Below are positions 18,268-27,755 of a stretch of 64,000 nt of DNA, piece after piece; position 1 is the stretch's first letter; every line of letters starts with the position of its first letter. The stretch is from Christensenella sp. GTDB taxonomy: Bacteria; Bacillota; Clostridia; Christensenellales; UBA3700. The stretch covers positions 41,014-105,013 of the forward strand of contig JALFUR010000008.1 of assembly GCA_022784465.1 (NCBI GenBank), given 5' to 3'. Below the pieces are notes generated by a model. That model saw only the letters and a list, made by a program, of their open reading frames with translations, searched no databases and was not told the origin of the DNA. The position numbers and the translations under genes were made by a program.

Positions 18268-21200
18268 CTACATTACATAAACTGTAATAGTTTGTTTTTG
18301 AACCAAAGTTCCGCTACCATATGCAACTGTTACTGTTGCTTGCATTTCATTTGAAATTACAAGTTTAGTATAAGTTGTATTTGCATTGTATAGAACTCCG
18401 CTTCCTGTTAGTGTTACTTCTGTTTTTCCAGTTGGATCATATGTGTAGTAAGTACCAGAAGATGTTGCTGTAACTGTAGCTACACTTCTTGTATAGTAAG
18501 TTGTTGAAGAACTATAATTTGATCCTGTCAATTCAACTTCTATAAATTGTTCATTATGAGGTACATAATATGTTCCGTTTGCTGGTACTCCTTCACCTGT
18601 ATATTCTTCAAATGAATAATATATTGCTTCAGCATCATAATCAACTCCATTTCCTCTTAGAGTAACAGAATTGTAAGAACCATCAATATAGAATGAACCA
18701 GCTGTAGATGCATCAACTTCTTGTGCTACATAGTCAAACTTTGTTCTATTTCTTGAACCAGCAGCATAACCGTAATTTGTTGAGCCATTACGTAATGTTG
18801 TCAAATCAACCAAACATTCTACAAATTCACTTGTTCCATCTGTGAAGTATACTTTTAGATTTCTTAATGCCTTACCTGTTCTTTGTTCAGCTTCACTTAA
18901 ATTTGTTCCGCCGTACATTAATTGGAAGAAGAAACCTTCATCACCAATATGATCTACTACTTTTGGTAAGAACTCAACATCGACTGTTTGTTCAATTTCA
19001 AATGGTGTTCCATATCCGAAATAGAAGTATACAGTTTCCATTCCACCTTCACTTGTTAAGTTCAATCTTGTAGTATCCCAATATACAGGTAACTCATATG
19101 TTGTTACACTATTTTCAATAGTTAACTTACATACTTTCTCATTATATGTATAAGTATTAGCTACACTGTTATATCCAAATGTTTCATCTGTTCTTAACTT
19201 TGTTTTCAATGCAGACAAATCACTTAATGAAACTACAGTTTCAGAGTAAGCAGTCTTCTTTGTTAAACCATCTTCATACTCTAATTTTGCAATGTAACTT
19301 GTTACATATCCAACATTCAAGTATGGTGTAAATACATCATATGTTAATGAACCATTTTCAGCTATGTTATATGAATATGGATTTATAGCTTCTGCAGTAA
19401 TTTCAGATGTATCGATAATCATTCTACTTGCAGATCTATCTAATACTTCACAAGCAATATTGAAATACAAATCGTTTGTCAAATAACATTTAGCTGTTAA
19501 TCCTTTTTGTGGTTCCATATTTATTTCAAAATCATATTCCCACTTTACAACTTTCATTGTTCCCATAACGCCGTTTTCGTAAATAACACTTACAGAATCT
19601 GGGAATGGTTTTCCGTTTTGGAAATTAACTGTAACTGGGTCAATCTTATATGTTCCACCACTATATACAGAACCTTCAAGTAGAACGTCCTTAACAGCAG
19701 TTGCATCAACATGAACATTTATCTTGAATTCTTGATAGAAAGGTGTAGCGCCCAAATATGAATATGGTTCGATTACGCCAGTCTTATTATATTCAGATAT
19801 GTCGTATCCGATTGCAATTGTAAATTGGTTATAATCTTCTGTGTATACAACATCAAAAGCATCTATTTCATTCCATTTCCATGCTATAGGCATTTCAAGA
19901 ACTTTTCCGTTTGTAAACTTAATATATGCTGTTGAAGGATAATAAGAATGCTTATTAGCCAAGTTGTTATAATCGTAAGGATTAATTGTCAATGTAGACT
20001 TAGTTAATGCCTCATCGAAGTATACACCAATTATTTCATTTCTTGACATTGTTATTGTTACAGGTTGAGTCCATGTGAACAAGTCTCCTGATGGATATTG
20101 ATCTGGGTCAAGAGTAACAGTAACACCTGTTGATGAATAATCATTATTATTGTTCCAACTATAATCTATAGCATCTGAGATTCCATTCCATTTTACATAT
20201 ACATAATCTGAATAATTATCATAGTTAACTAGAACTTGATCAGAATATGGATTTAAATTAGCATACTTATTCATATCTGATTGATACAAATAGAATTCAT
20301 ATGGTTGAACATCCAAAGTATTAATTCTTTCTCCAAATGAAACTGAAGTAACTTGTTTAGATTTTACATTGAATGTAATAACAATATCTTGCTCTACGTC
20401 AGTTCCTTTAGCGATAGTAGCTTTAATCTTATAAGTTGCTCCTTCAACAGAACCATAATATTCTGGTTTAGTTGAATCCAATCTATAGAATAATTCTTCA
20501 GCATTTCCTAAATCCCATAAATCTACTGGCATTGTTCCAGCATATCCATTTTCATAATAGAAATATAATCTATCTGGAGTATAGTTGCTTAATGCTGTTG
20601 TTGTACCATCTTCAGATTTTGTATCAAATTGATACAAATCAACTTCAATTACGTTATCTTTAGCACCTGCCATAATAATATCTGATACAGTTGAGTTAAA
20701 GTAATGAATTGTCATTCTCTCCTCAGCGCCGTTAGGGAATAGAACATATACTTCTTCATCCCAGCTTCCGTCTTCTGTAGTATCACACACATAACCATAT
20801 GTATGGTTAATTGCAGGAAGTCCGGTTAACAAATCAGTGTCGATAACAAGCTCTCCGTTAATTTCTGATTTTGTATAGAATTGTAAAGTATCTGTAGCAA
20901 ATCTTCTTGATACATTATCTGCTGTAACAACAGTAATATATGGAGGCATTGCTTCATAAACACTCATGCTTAATGGCTTGATTGAAGTAATTTTCTCACC
21001 ACTTCTTACAACGAATTTAATAGTTAATTCCTTTGTATTTGCTCCGCCATTAAATGGTGCTGTAGCAACAATTCTATAAGTTCCTGGAGTAGATAAACTC
21101 ATTGAAGACACATCAGCATCTAATGGAGTTTCTGTTGATTCGCCTTGTTTTGTGAATCCTTTTACTCTAAATGAGATTGCACTCTTATACAAGTTAGTAT

Positions 21201-24200
21201 TCTCTTGATATGTTGCTTCTTTATTTGTAAAGTAAGTATTAATCACATCTTGTAGAGGGTTTAACGAACTTGTAGAATATGGATCATATGTTATTGTAGA
21301 TGGAATTCCATCCCAAGTTACTGCGCCGTTATGTCCAACATAATCAGGATTACCAACAGATGGAGATGTATTAAATATATGCAATTCTGTATAATACAAA
21401 TCTGATCTGTTCTTTTCCGCAGGATTATAAGACAGCGTACTTTCTCCGTTATAGAACGTATAAGGATTTCCTTCTGGGTCATAAATAGCTGTATTATGGT
21501 CATGACAAGTTAGATAAATATTTGTCAATTGTCCAGATACAAGGTTTAGACCAAGATGAGTTTCATTTGTAACTGCAAATGGTATCAATCTGTTAATAAC
21601 ACTCTTTAATTTTGATTTTAAGTTTGTAATTGCACCCATTAATCCAGACAAATCCATTCCGATTAATCCTTTTAAGATATCTCCTAATATATCGTCAACA
21701 ATAGCATAGATATCATCGAACAATGCACCACCATTAATTCTATCCCAGAATACTTGAGCTAAATAGTTGCCACTAAATTGGAATGAAGGATTATCCTTAG
21801 TCATTTCTTGTAGGTTCAATATTGTTTCTGGTCCAAAGATGTAATACATCAAACCATCAATCAAATTATTTATTTGATATTCATTAACTGTAATATCTGC
21901 ATTTAAAATACCTGTTGAAGTTAATGATAATGTTATCATGTCGAATAATGATAAGAAATCAAGACTTCCAAACATAGCACTTAATCCGTTTTGAACTGTT
22001 AGAATATAGTAACCATAAACTCTTCTTGTTACTGGTAAGCAAATATAATATGAATATGTTGTTTCTCCTGTTGTTTCATCAGTTACTGCATCTGTTTGAT
22101 AAATAATTCTTTCTAAAGCAGCAGATGGTTGTGGCAAATCTGCAAATGTAGCAAAGTTTGTATTAACTGTTAATTGTTGAGTTGTTGCAGTTGAACCACT
22201 TTCTACTATTTGATAGTAATTTGAACCATAGAAATAATACTTTCCAATATTATCTACATTTGTTTGTCTTGTAAATTCATTAGAAGAGATAATTTCTGTT
22301 GCTTTTATTTCTCCAACAGCTACGTTTGTATTTGCTGCTGATTCATCAATTATATCTTGTGCTTCATCTTCTGGTGTTGTTGGTTCTCCCGTAATTGGAT
22401 TTGCAAATTTATCAAGCATAGAATCAATGCTAGATAACAAACCATCAATTGTTCCAGAAAGCATTGTAACTAAATCTAAGTCAATAGCAAGTTGACCCAT
22501 TACATCACCAACGTCTACTGAGATACCGCCTAAAATTTTCAATGGCAAGAATCCTTTACAAATATTCAAATATAACTTTCCGTCGTTATAATTCAATTCA
22601 GCGTATAACCATGTATCAATTGAGCCTGAACCTGTATTATTGAATTCGGCTTGGTCAATTGCAGCTACAGTAACCAAGATAGAATCTTTTGCTGCTGTAG
22701 AGTTTGTTTTTGCTAAAGCTTTCTTAGCTTTTAATTTTTCAATATAAATTCTTGTATATAAAGGCTCGCCTGAAGTAGATGTATATTGATTCAAGTCAAT
22801 GAATAAACCAATATCCAAGTTCTTTAGAAGAGATCTAACCATAAATTCTCCACTTACGGCATTCCAGTCTGGAATATTGTCTAGATTCATTTCAAACTTA
22901 TATGCACCTCTTTCGCCTACGCCTAACGCAACAGTAATATCTGCAAATACAGCATCTTCAACATTTAAGCTAGCGCCTATTGTTCCTGCAAGTAAATCAA
23001 TTGCTGCGCTTAAAGATAAATCCATATGCAAATCAAAACCAAGCAATGTTTGGAAGATTGAATCAAACATTTCTGATGTTAAAGCTAGAGAAATCTTTGT
23101 ATTGTTTGCAGAAATTGCAGGCAATAACATTCCTAATACATCCATTATTGGACTTGTTGCTTCTTGTTGAGATTCACCAGCTGATGCTGTCTCATCAGAA
23201 GCAGCTGTCTCGTCAGAAGGTGCGATTTCATCAGCATTTGCAATTTCGCTTGCTGGTTCTGTAGGAGTAAGTAAACTATCTACCAAACCATTAACTAATG
23301 ATGTTAAAGATAAATCACCTAATGAGCCAAGCAAATTAGACATAATAACACCTAGTTTAGCAACTATAGTTGAGTTTGCAATTTCGAAATCAAATAAGCC
23401 TAATCCGTTTGCATCGATAATGATACTATTTTGATATATATATAGACCAATCCATAGATTTCCTTCATATATCAATTCTAGTTTAATTTGTGTATTCTTG
23501 AAATTGTTGAAATCTAAATACCATTGTAATGCCAATTGTACTTCTGTATTCCAATCATCAAAGTTAACTTGCATTGGAATAGCAAACGAAGACGCTTGAT
23601 CAACTACGATATTATCTACAATTCTATTAATATCCCACAAACTTGATACTGTTGTTGCATCTAAAGTTAAAGTCAAAGATAAGTCTCCGATAACTCTTAA
23701 TAATGCATCAATAATATTGTCATAGAATAATTCGGTTGACGCTGCCAATGTATTAAACTTAACTTCATGTTCTGCAATTAGTTTTGAAACATCTCCAATT
23801 TGAACTGGAGCCTTATCTGTACCCATTTGCAACATGATTGATAAGTCTTCATCGAAATAGTTACCTGTTTCTTTTGTCCACTTTGGCAATAATGCGCCGT
23901 TTATTCCAAGAGTAATTCCTTCTGTTCTGTTTAATACTAGTTCTACAGAAAGTTTCATTACTTCATTCAAATCAATACCTAAATCAATTCCAAATGAGCC
24001 AAGTAAGCTTTGTATAGCAGCAACTGTAACGGCTACTGATACAATATTTGAATCGATATTTATCAATAATGCTTGAGCTTTATCAAAAGAAGCAAAAGGA
24101 TCTTCACCTTCGCCTGCGCTTGCAGGAGTTGACTCAGCTGGTGGATTTATACCCAATAAAGCAGCCAAATCAAATGTCAAATCCATGATTTCTTTGTCGC

Positions 24201-27200
24201 CCAATAAACTATATATTAATGTTGTATAATCTAATTCTAAATATAAATCAGGTAACTTAATATTTAATAATCTTAAATTAGATAATTCTATATATACATT
24301 ATTACCAACACCATATAAACCTAAAATAGTTGTATTCTTCTTGAATAATACTTCGTCTCCAATACAAATATCTTGATCATTTGTAGCTATTTCAAGAATT
24401 AAGTAGCTCTTTGTAGGATCTTCTTTATTCAAAGCGATTCCTATATTTAAAGATACGTCCATCTTGAAATCTGCAGTAAAGTTCCATAATAATTGTTTAT
24501 CTGCAAGTGCTGTTAATCCAAACATTGAAATAAGTGGAGCAAGATTGTAGCATCCTTGAGAGAAATCAACAGTCAAGTTCATACTTAAATATGTTCCAGA
24601 CAAAATATTAGTTAATAATTTTGAAACAGAATCAACATAGTCCTTTTCTACTATTTGATAATATGTTGTTTCAGGATCGTATTCTACTTTTCCTTCTCCT
24701 GTTCCTAATTCAACTTTTGTATATTCTTTTGTTGTATTGTTATAAGTATAGAAAGTACCTGTTGTCTTATTAGACAATCCAGTAGCAACTTTACGCTCAT
24801 GCGTTCTATACAAAATATATCCTTCTAAGTTAGTTTCTGCACCATATACTCCGTTATAAGAAGTTCCACCTAATTCAGGATTAAACTTATCTAAATGCTC
24901 AGAATTATAGCACAACATAAAGCTATGTAGAGAAATACCTACACTTAGGCCTTCAACAGGTATACTTGTTTTTACAAACTCACCTTCATCGTGACCATAA
25001 CCAATAACCCATTCGTTGTTATATACAAACGCATATTGTTTACCCTTTGAGTTTTTTGGAGCGTTTTCTGGTAGAATTCCTGTTGCAATTGAATCAGCTT
25101 TATATACATAAATAGACTCATTATCATAACCTATTAATACTTCTTCAGTATATAAGTTATCTAAATAATATTTATCTCCTTGTACATAAACTATACAATA
25201 ATTATCTATAGAATCCTCAGGTGTTAAAACAAGTTCGCTGGTCATTTCTTTTGTTGTATAAATAGTTGTTCCATTTGAGTAAACAACACTCTTATAAGAA
25301 GCTTTTTGACCAACATACCAATAACCATCTTCGCCGATAAATCCATCTCTAGAATCAACAGCAGCAGAGATATCTATAGATTCAAATCCATCTTCAGAGA
25401 AGTTCAAATCTACTCTTGCAATCATGCCATCTGGCCAAGTAAAGCCTAAATCTCCAGCCAAACTTGTTAATGCTTTCCAGAATATTGCATTTATAGATAA
25501 TACAATTGCCGTTTGATCATCGTTAGTTCCAAACAAATCGCCAAAACCAACAATAGAACCAATTGACTTTAATAGAGTAATAACATTTGTAGAAACTTGG
25601 TAGTTACCAAATTCATCATATGCTAAAGCAACGCATTCTACTGAATCATAAATTTCAATTTCTTCCTCAGTTAATTCTTCGTTTGCTGAAGAAAGAACAG
25701 ATTCTTCTTGGTTTACTCTTTGACTTCTTAAGTCAGCCCAGTTAACCCAATCTGCCATTCCTAAAGTCTCCTTAAATAATTTATCAAGAGCATTAGTAAC
25801 TAGGTTTGTAACATACTGAACTATACTTGGAATGCCATCTAGATTAATCTTGATGTTGCTTCCTGCATAATATCTATCAAGCAAATGATCTACGTTAACA
25901 TATAATCCACCATCCATATAGTAAGCACCAATAAGTGGTGTAGTATCAACGTATTCACGAGTTACAGCATCAATTAAATACAACTCTAACATCAATAAGT
26001 TGTTATCAACTAATTTTTCCTCTCCATTTTCTGTAACATATGTTTCATTGCCATAATTTAAATCAAAATCAATTGCCGCTTCAAGTCTTAATCCTGTTGA
26101 AGCGTTCATTACTAAAACATTTTCTGGTAGTATTTGTTGAGCCATAATTGAATTAATTGCAGCTCCTAGGTCTACTGCCTCACCTGTATCTATAACTAAA
26201 TCTAAAGAAAGAGCAATATTTGTAAGACTAAAAGGTTCGAAATCTATATTATCATAGACTCTTTGTGGGATACCGATATCAAGTTTTGCTGTTTGATAGC
26301 TACGATCCATATTAACAGCACAACGTAGAATTTCTTGCATATATAAAGGATTTTCTTTATCAGCAATATCATTTCTTAACGCAACTAAATCGAATTTTTC
26401 TGTAATTCCATCTACAACGGTTCCCTCGATTGATAATTTCATTTTTGGTGTAATTTCAGTCAAGAATGAAATAAATGGTTTCAAATCTAAATCGAAAGGC
26501 AAACTACCTCCAATCAAACTTACAACCATTCCGACAACGCTATCTAATGTAGAAATTAAGTTGTTTAATTTAATTTCACATTTATATTGTTGAGTAACAA
26601 CACCCATATCATCTGTCGATGTAGTACAAACTGCTGTATCAAACAATAAAGCTCCTACGATGTTTAATAATGAATCAACAGTAAATCCAATACCAGACAT
26701 TAGGCCATTTAGCATTTGGAATAATTGGCCATCTAACTTACCATCATAATTACCATCTTGAATCAACTTTAGAACAGAACCTGCAATTTGTCTTACATAA
26801 TCCATATCAAAATCTTCAAAGTATAATAAAGGAGTTGAATCACCTAAATCCATAAACAATTTTTCTTCAACTGCATATAGACCCCATTGCTTTACACCTT
26901 GAGATTCTAAAGCTATATCTTCCTCAAGTTTTGAAGCACTTAAATTGATTTCCATTGTAGATTCTTCTTCTTCTAAAACCAACAAAGAAACTTCTTCTCC
27001 TGTCTCAGCTTCAACAACACCTGTCATATCAATTAAAACAAGTGCCATCTCACTAGCATTTCCGTTTTGATCAAGATTTAGTCTTAAAACCAATCTTTGT
27101 TTTGAAACGTCACCGATTTGCATATCTACCGACTTAATGTCAACATAGAAATTTACAACTCTATAATTTTCGATTTCAGTTTCAATTTGAGTTCCACCCA

Positions 27201-27501
27201 TCAATGAAGCAATCAACTTATAAGGCGAGATAATTTCAGTTTTTGCATTACTTGACTCTCCTCCGCCAGTTGTTGTTTCTGTTTTAGTTGGTCTTGGTGG
27301 CTTTGGCTTTGTGGTCGTAGTCGTCGTAGTAGTAGTATCTGTAGGCAAAGTTGGCAATGTTGGCAATGTAACTGAACCACTATTGCTTCCGCTTCCTGTA
27401 CCATCCTCCGTCTTTACAACACAAGCACTAAGCACACATCCCATTAATGCTATTAATAGGAACAAGGCTAAAACGCTTACGATTAATTTGCTCTTTTTCA
27501 T
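18268..27501 (-). CDS. Giant 3077-residue lipoprotein with tandem amphipathic repeats and Ig-like repeats
   Basis: The signal peptide ends in the lipobox LSAC (Cys27). A Thr/Pro linker (about 45-75, with nine consecutive Thr) could cross the wall. Residues ~90-1990 hold at least five copies of a unit in which a Y-x-x-[GN]-x-[LV]-Y-[LIV]-[DEN]-[LV] strand is followed by an L-x-LD segment and an amphipathic helix; see ~205, 522, 1060, 1347 and 1629. Residues ~2150-2850 hold tandem beta domains with NPYxY and NG-x-MP-x-x-W signatures. Short YYTY/TTYY modules interrupt both parts. No enzyme motif is visible. The repeats recall LolA/LppX-like lipid-binding folds, which is inference. GGAG-type binding site; first gene of the operon. 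Confidence 0.88.
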   Translation of the reverse strand: MKKSKLIVSVLALFLLIALMGCVLSACVVKTEDGTGSGSNSGSVTLPTLPTLPTDTTTTTTTTTKPKPPRPTKTETTTGGGESSNAKTEIISPYKLIASLMGGTQIETEIENYRVVNFYVDIKSVDMQIGDVSKQRLVLRLNLDQNGNASEMALVLIDMTGVVEAETGEEVSLLVLEEEESTMEINLSASKLEEDIALESQGVKQWGLYAVEEKLFMDLGDSTPLLYFEDFDMDYVRQIAGSVLKLIQDGNYDGKLDGQLFQMLNGLMSGIGFTVDSLLNIVGALLFDTAVCTTSTDDMGVVTQQYKCEIKLNNLISTLDSVVGMVVSLIGGSLPFDLDLKPFISFLTEITPKMKLSIEGTVVDGITEKFDLVALRNDIADKENPLYMQEILRCAVNMDRSYQTAKLDIGIPQRVYDNIDFEPFSLTNIALSLDLVIDTGEAVDLGAAINSIMAQQILPENVLVMNASTGLRLEAAIDFDLNYGNETYVTENGEEKLVDNNLLMLELYLIDAVTREYVDTTPLIGAYYMDGGLYVNVDHLLDRYYAGSNIKINLDGIPSIVQYVTNLVTNALDKLFKETLGMADWVNWADLRSQRVNQEESVLSSANEELTEEEIEIYDSVECVALAYDEFGNYQVSTNVITLLKSIGSIVGFGDLFGTNDDQTAIVLSINAIFWKALTSLAGDLGFTWPDGMIARVDLNFSEDGFESIDISAAVDSRDGFIGEDGYWYVGQKASYKSVVYSNGTTIYTTKEMTSELVLTPEDSIDNYCIVYVQGDKYYLDNLYTEEVLIGYDNESIYVYKADSIATGILPENAPKNSKGKQYAFVYNNEWVIGYGHDEGEFVKTSIPVEGLSVGISLHSFMLCYNSEHLDKFNPELGGTSYNGVYGAETNLEGYILYRTHERKVATGLSNKTTGTFYTYNNTTKEYTKVELGTGEGKVEYDPETTYYQIVEKDYVDSVSKLLTNILSGTYLSMNLTVDFSQGCYNLAPLISMFGLTALADKQLLWNFTADFKMDVSLNIGIALNKEDPTKSYLILEIATNDQDICIGDEVLFKKNTTILGLYGVGNNVYIELSNLRLLNIKLPDLYLELDYTTLIYSLLGDKEIMDLTFDLAALLGINPPAESTPASAGEGEDPFASFDKAQALLINIDSNIVSVAVTVAAIQSLLGSFGIDLGIDLNEVMKLSVELVLNRTEGITLGINGALLPKWTKETGNYFDEDLSIMLQMGTDKAPVQIGDVSKLIAEHEVKFNTLAASTELFYDNIIDALLRVIGDLSLTLTLDATTVSSLWDINRIVDNIVVDQASSFAIPMQVNFDDWNTEVQLALQWYLDFNNFKNTQIKLELIYEGNLWIGLYIYQNSIIIDANGLGLFDFEIANSTIVAKLGVIMSNLLGSLGDLSLTSLVNGLVDSLLTPTEPASEIANADEIAPSDETAASDETASAGESQQEATSPIMDVLGMLLPAISANNTKISLALTSEMFDSIFQTLLGFDLHMDLSLSAAIDLLAGTIGASLNVEDAVFADITVALGVGERGAYKFEMNLDNIPDWNAVSGEFMVRSLLKNLDIGLFIDLNQYTSTSGEPLYTRIYIEKLKAKKALAKTNSTAAKDSILVTVAAIDQAEFNNTGSGSIDTWLYAELNYNDGKLYLNICKGFLPLKILGGISVDVGDVMGQLAIDLDLVTMLSGTIDGLLSSIDSMLDKFANPITGEPTTPEDEAQDIIDESAANTNVAVGEIKATEIISSNEFTRQTNVDNIGKYYFYGSNYYQIVESGSTATTQQLTVNTNFATFADLPQPSAALERIIYQTDAVTDETTGETTYSYYICLPVTRRVYGYYILTVQNGLSAMFGSLDFLSLFDMITLSLTSTGILNADITVNEYQINNLIDGLMYYIFGPETILNLQEMTKDNPSFQFSGNYLAQVFWDRINGGALFDDIYAIVDDILGDILKGLIGMDLSGLMGAITNLKSKLKSVINRLIPFAVTNETHLGLNLVSGQLTNIYLTCHDHNTAIYDPEGNPYTFYNGESTLSYNPAEKNRSDLYYTELHIFNTSPSVGNPDYVGHNGAVTWDGIPSTITYDPYSTSSLNPLQDVINTYFTNKEATYQENTNLYKSAISFRVKGFTKQGESTETPLDADVSSMSLSTPGTYRIVATAPFNGGANTKELTIKFVVRSGEKITSIKPLSMSVYEAMPPYITVVTADNVSRRFATDTLQFYTKSEINGELVIDTDLLTGLPAINHTYGYVCDTTEDGSWDEEVYVLFPNGAEERMTIHYFNSTVSDIIMAGAKDNVIEVDLYQFDTKSEDGTTTALSNYTPDRLYFYYENGYAGTMPVDLWDLGNAEELFYRLDSTKPEYYGSVEGATYKIKATIAKGTDVEQDIVITFNVKSKQVTSVSFGERINTLDVQPYEFYLYQSDMNKYANLNPYSDQVLVNYDNYSDYVYVKWNGISDAIDYSWNNNNDYSSTGVTVTLDPDQYPSGDLFTWTQPVTITMSRNEIIGVYFDEALTKSTLTINPYDYNNLANKHSYYPSTAYIKFTNGKVLEMPIAWKWNEIDAFDVVYTEDYNQFTIAIGYDISEYNKTGVIEPYSYLGATPFYQEFKINVHVDATAVKDVLLEGSVYSGGTYKIDPVTVNFQNGKPFPDSVSVIYENGVMGTMKVVKWEYDFEINMEPQKGLTAKCYLTNDLYFNIACEVLDRSASRMIIDTSEITAEAINPYSYNIAENGSLTYDVFTPYLNVGYVTSYIAKLEYEDGLTKKTAYSETVVSLSDLSALKTKLRTDETFGYNSVANTYTYNEKVCKLTIENSVTTYELPVYWDTTRLNLTSEGGMETVYFYFGYGTPFEIEQTVDVEFLPKVVDHIGDEGFFFQLMYGGTNLSEAEQRTGKALRNLKVYFTDGTSEFVECLVDLTTLRNGSTNYGYAAGSRNRTKFDYVAQEVDASTAGSFYIDGSYNSVTLRGNGVDYDAEAIYYSFEEYTGEGVPANGTYYVPHNEQFIEVELTGSNYSSSTTYYTRSVATVTATSSGTYYTYDPTGKTEVTLTGSGVLYNANTTYTKLVISNEMQATVTVAYGSGTLVQKQTITVYVM

Positions 27502-27534
27502 AATTTCTCCTAATTACAACGCGACATATCGCGC

Positions 27535-27588
27535 ATAATATATCTTTATATCAACATCTTAATTTTGGGCACTTAAACTAAACTTAAA
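27535..27588 (-). promoter_or_regulatory. Candidate activator-dependent promoter of the giant operon
   Basis: On the minus strand two TTTAAGT heptamers (27588-27582 and 27577-27571) are spaced with an 11-base period, the layout bound by OmpR/PhoP-type regulators. TATAAA (27550-27545) follows 20 bases later, which would place the repeats near -41. A TATTAT (27540-27535) is an alternative -10. No good -35 is seen. The neighbouring response regulator is the obvious candidate ligand. Confidence 0.4.
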
Positions 27589-27755
27589 TATAATATATTT
27601 TTTTGCGTATAATAATATAAAGGCTTCAAAACCCTCATTAAATCGATACTTTGAATATGAAAAATTTTTTAGAAATTTATATGAAAAACTAGACAAAAAT
27701 CACAAATTTTCATCTTTTCTCTTTCAATATTTTTTGGATTTTTCAATTGTAAAAT

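Noticed and set aside
18268..27501. Non-ribosomal peptide or polyketide synthase because of size
   Set aside because: It has a lipobox signal peptide and beta-rich repeats; no condensation, adenylation, ketosynthase or carrier motifs.
27589..27755. Riboswitch or T-box before the giant operon
   Set aside because: Only AT-rich sequence with no conserved stem set or T-box signature.
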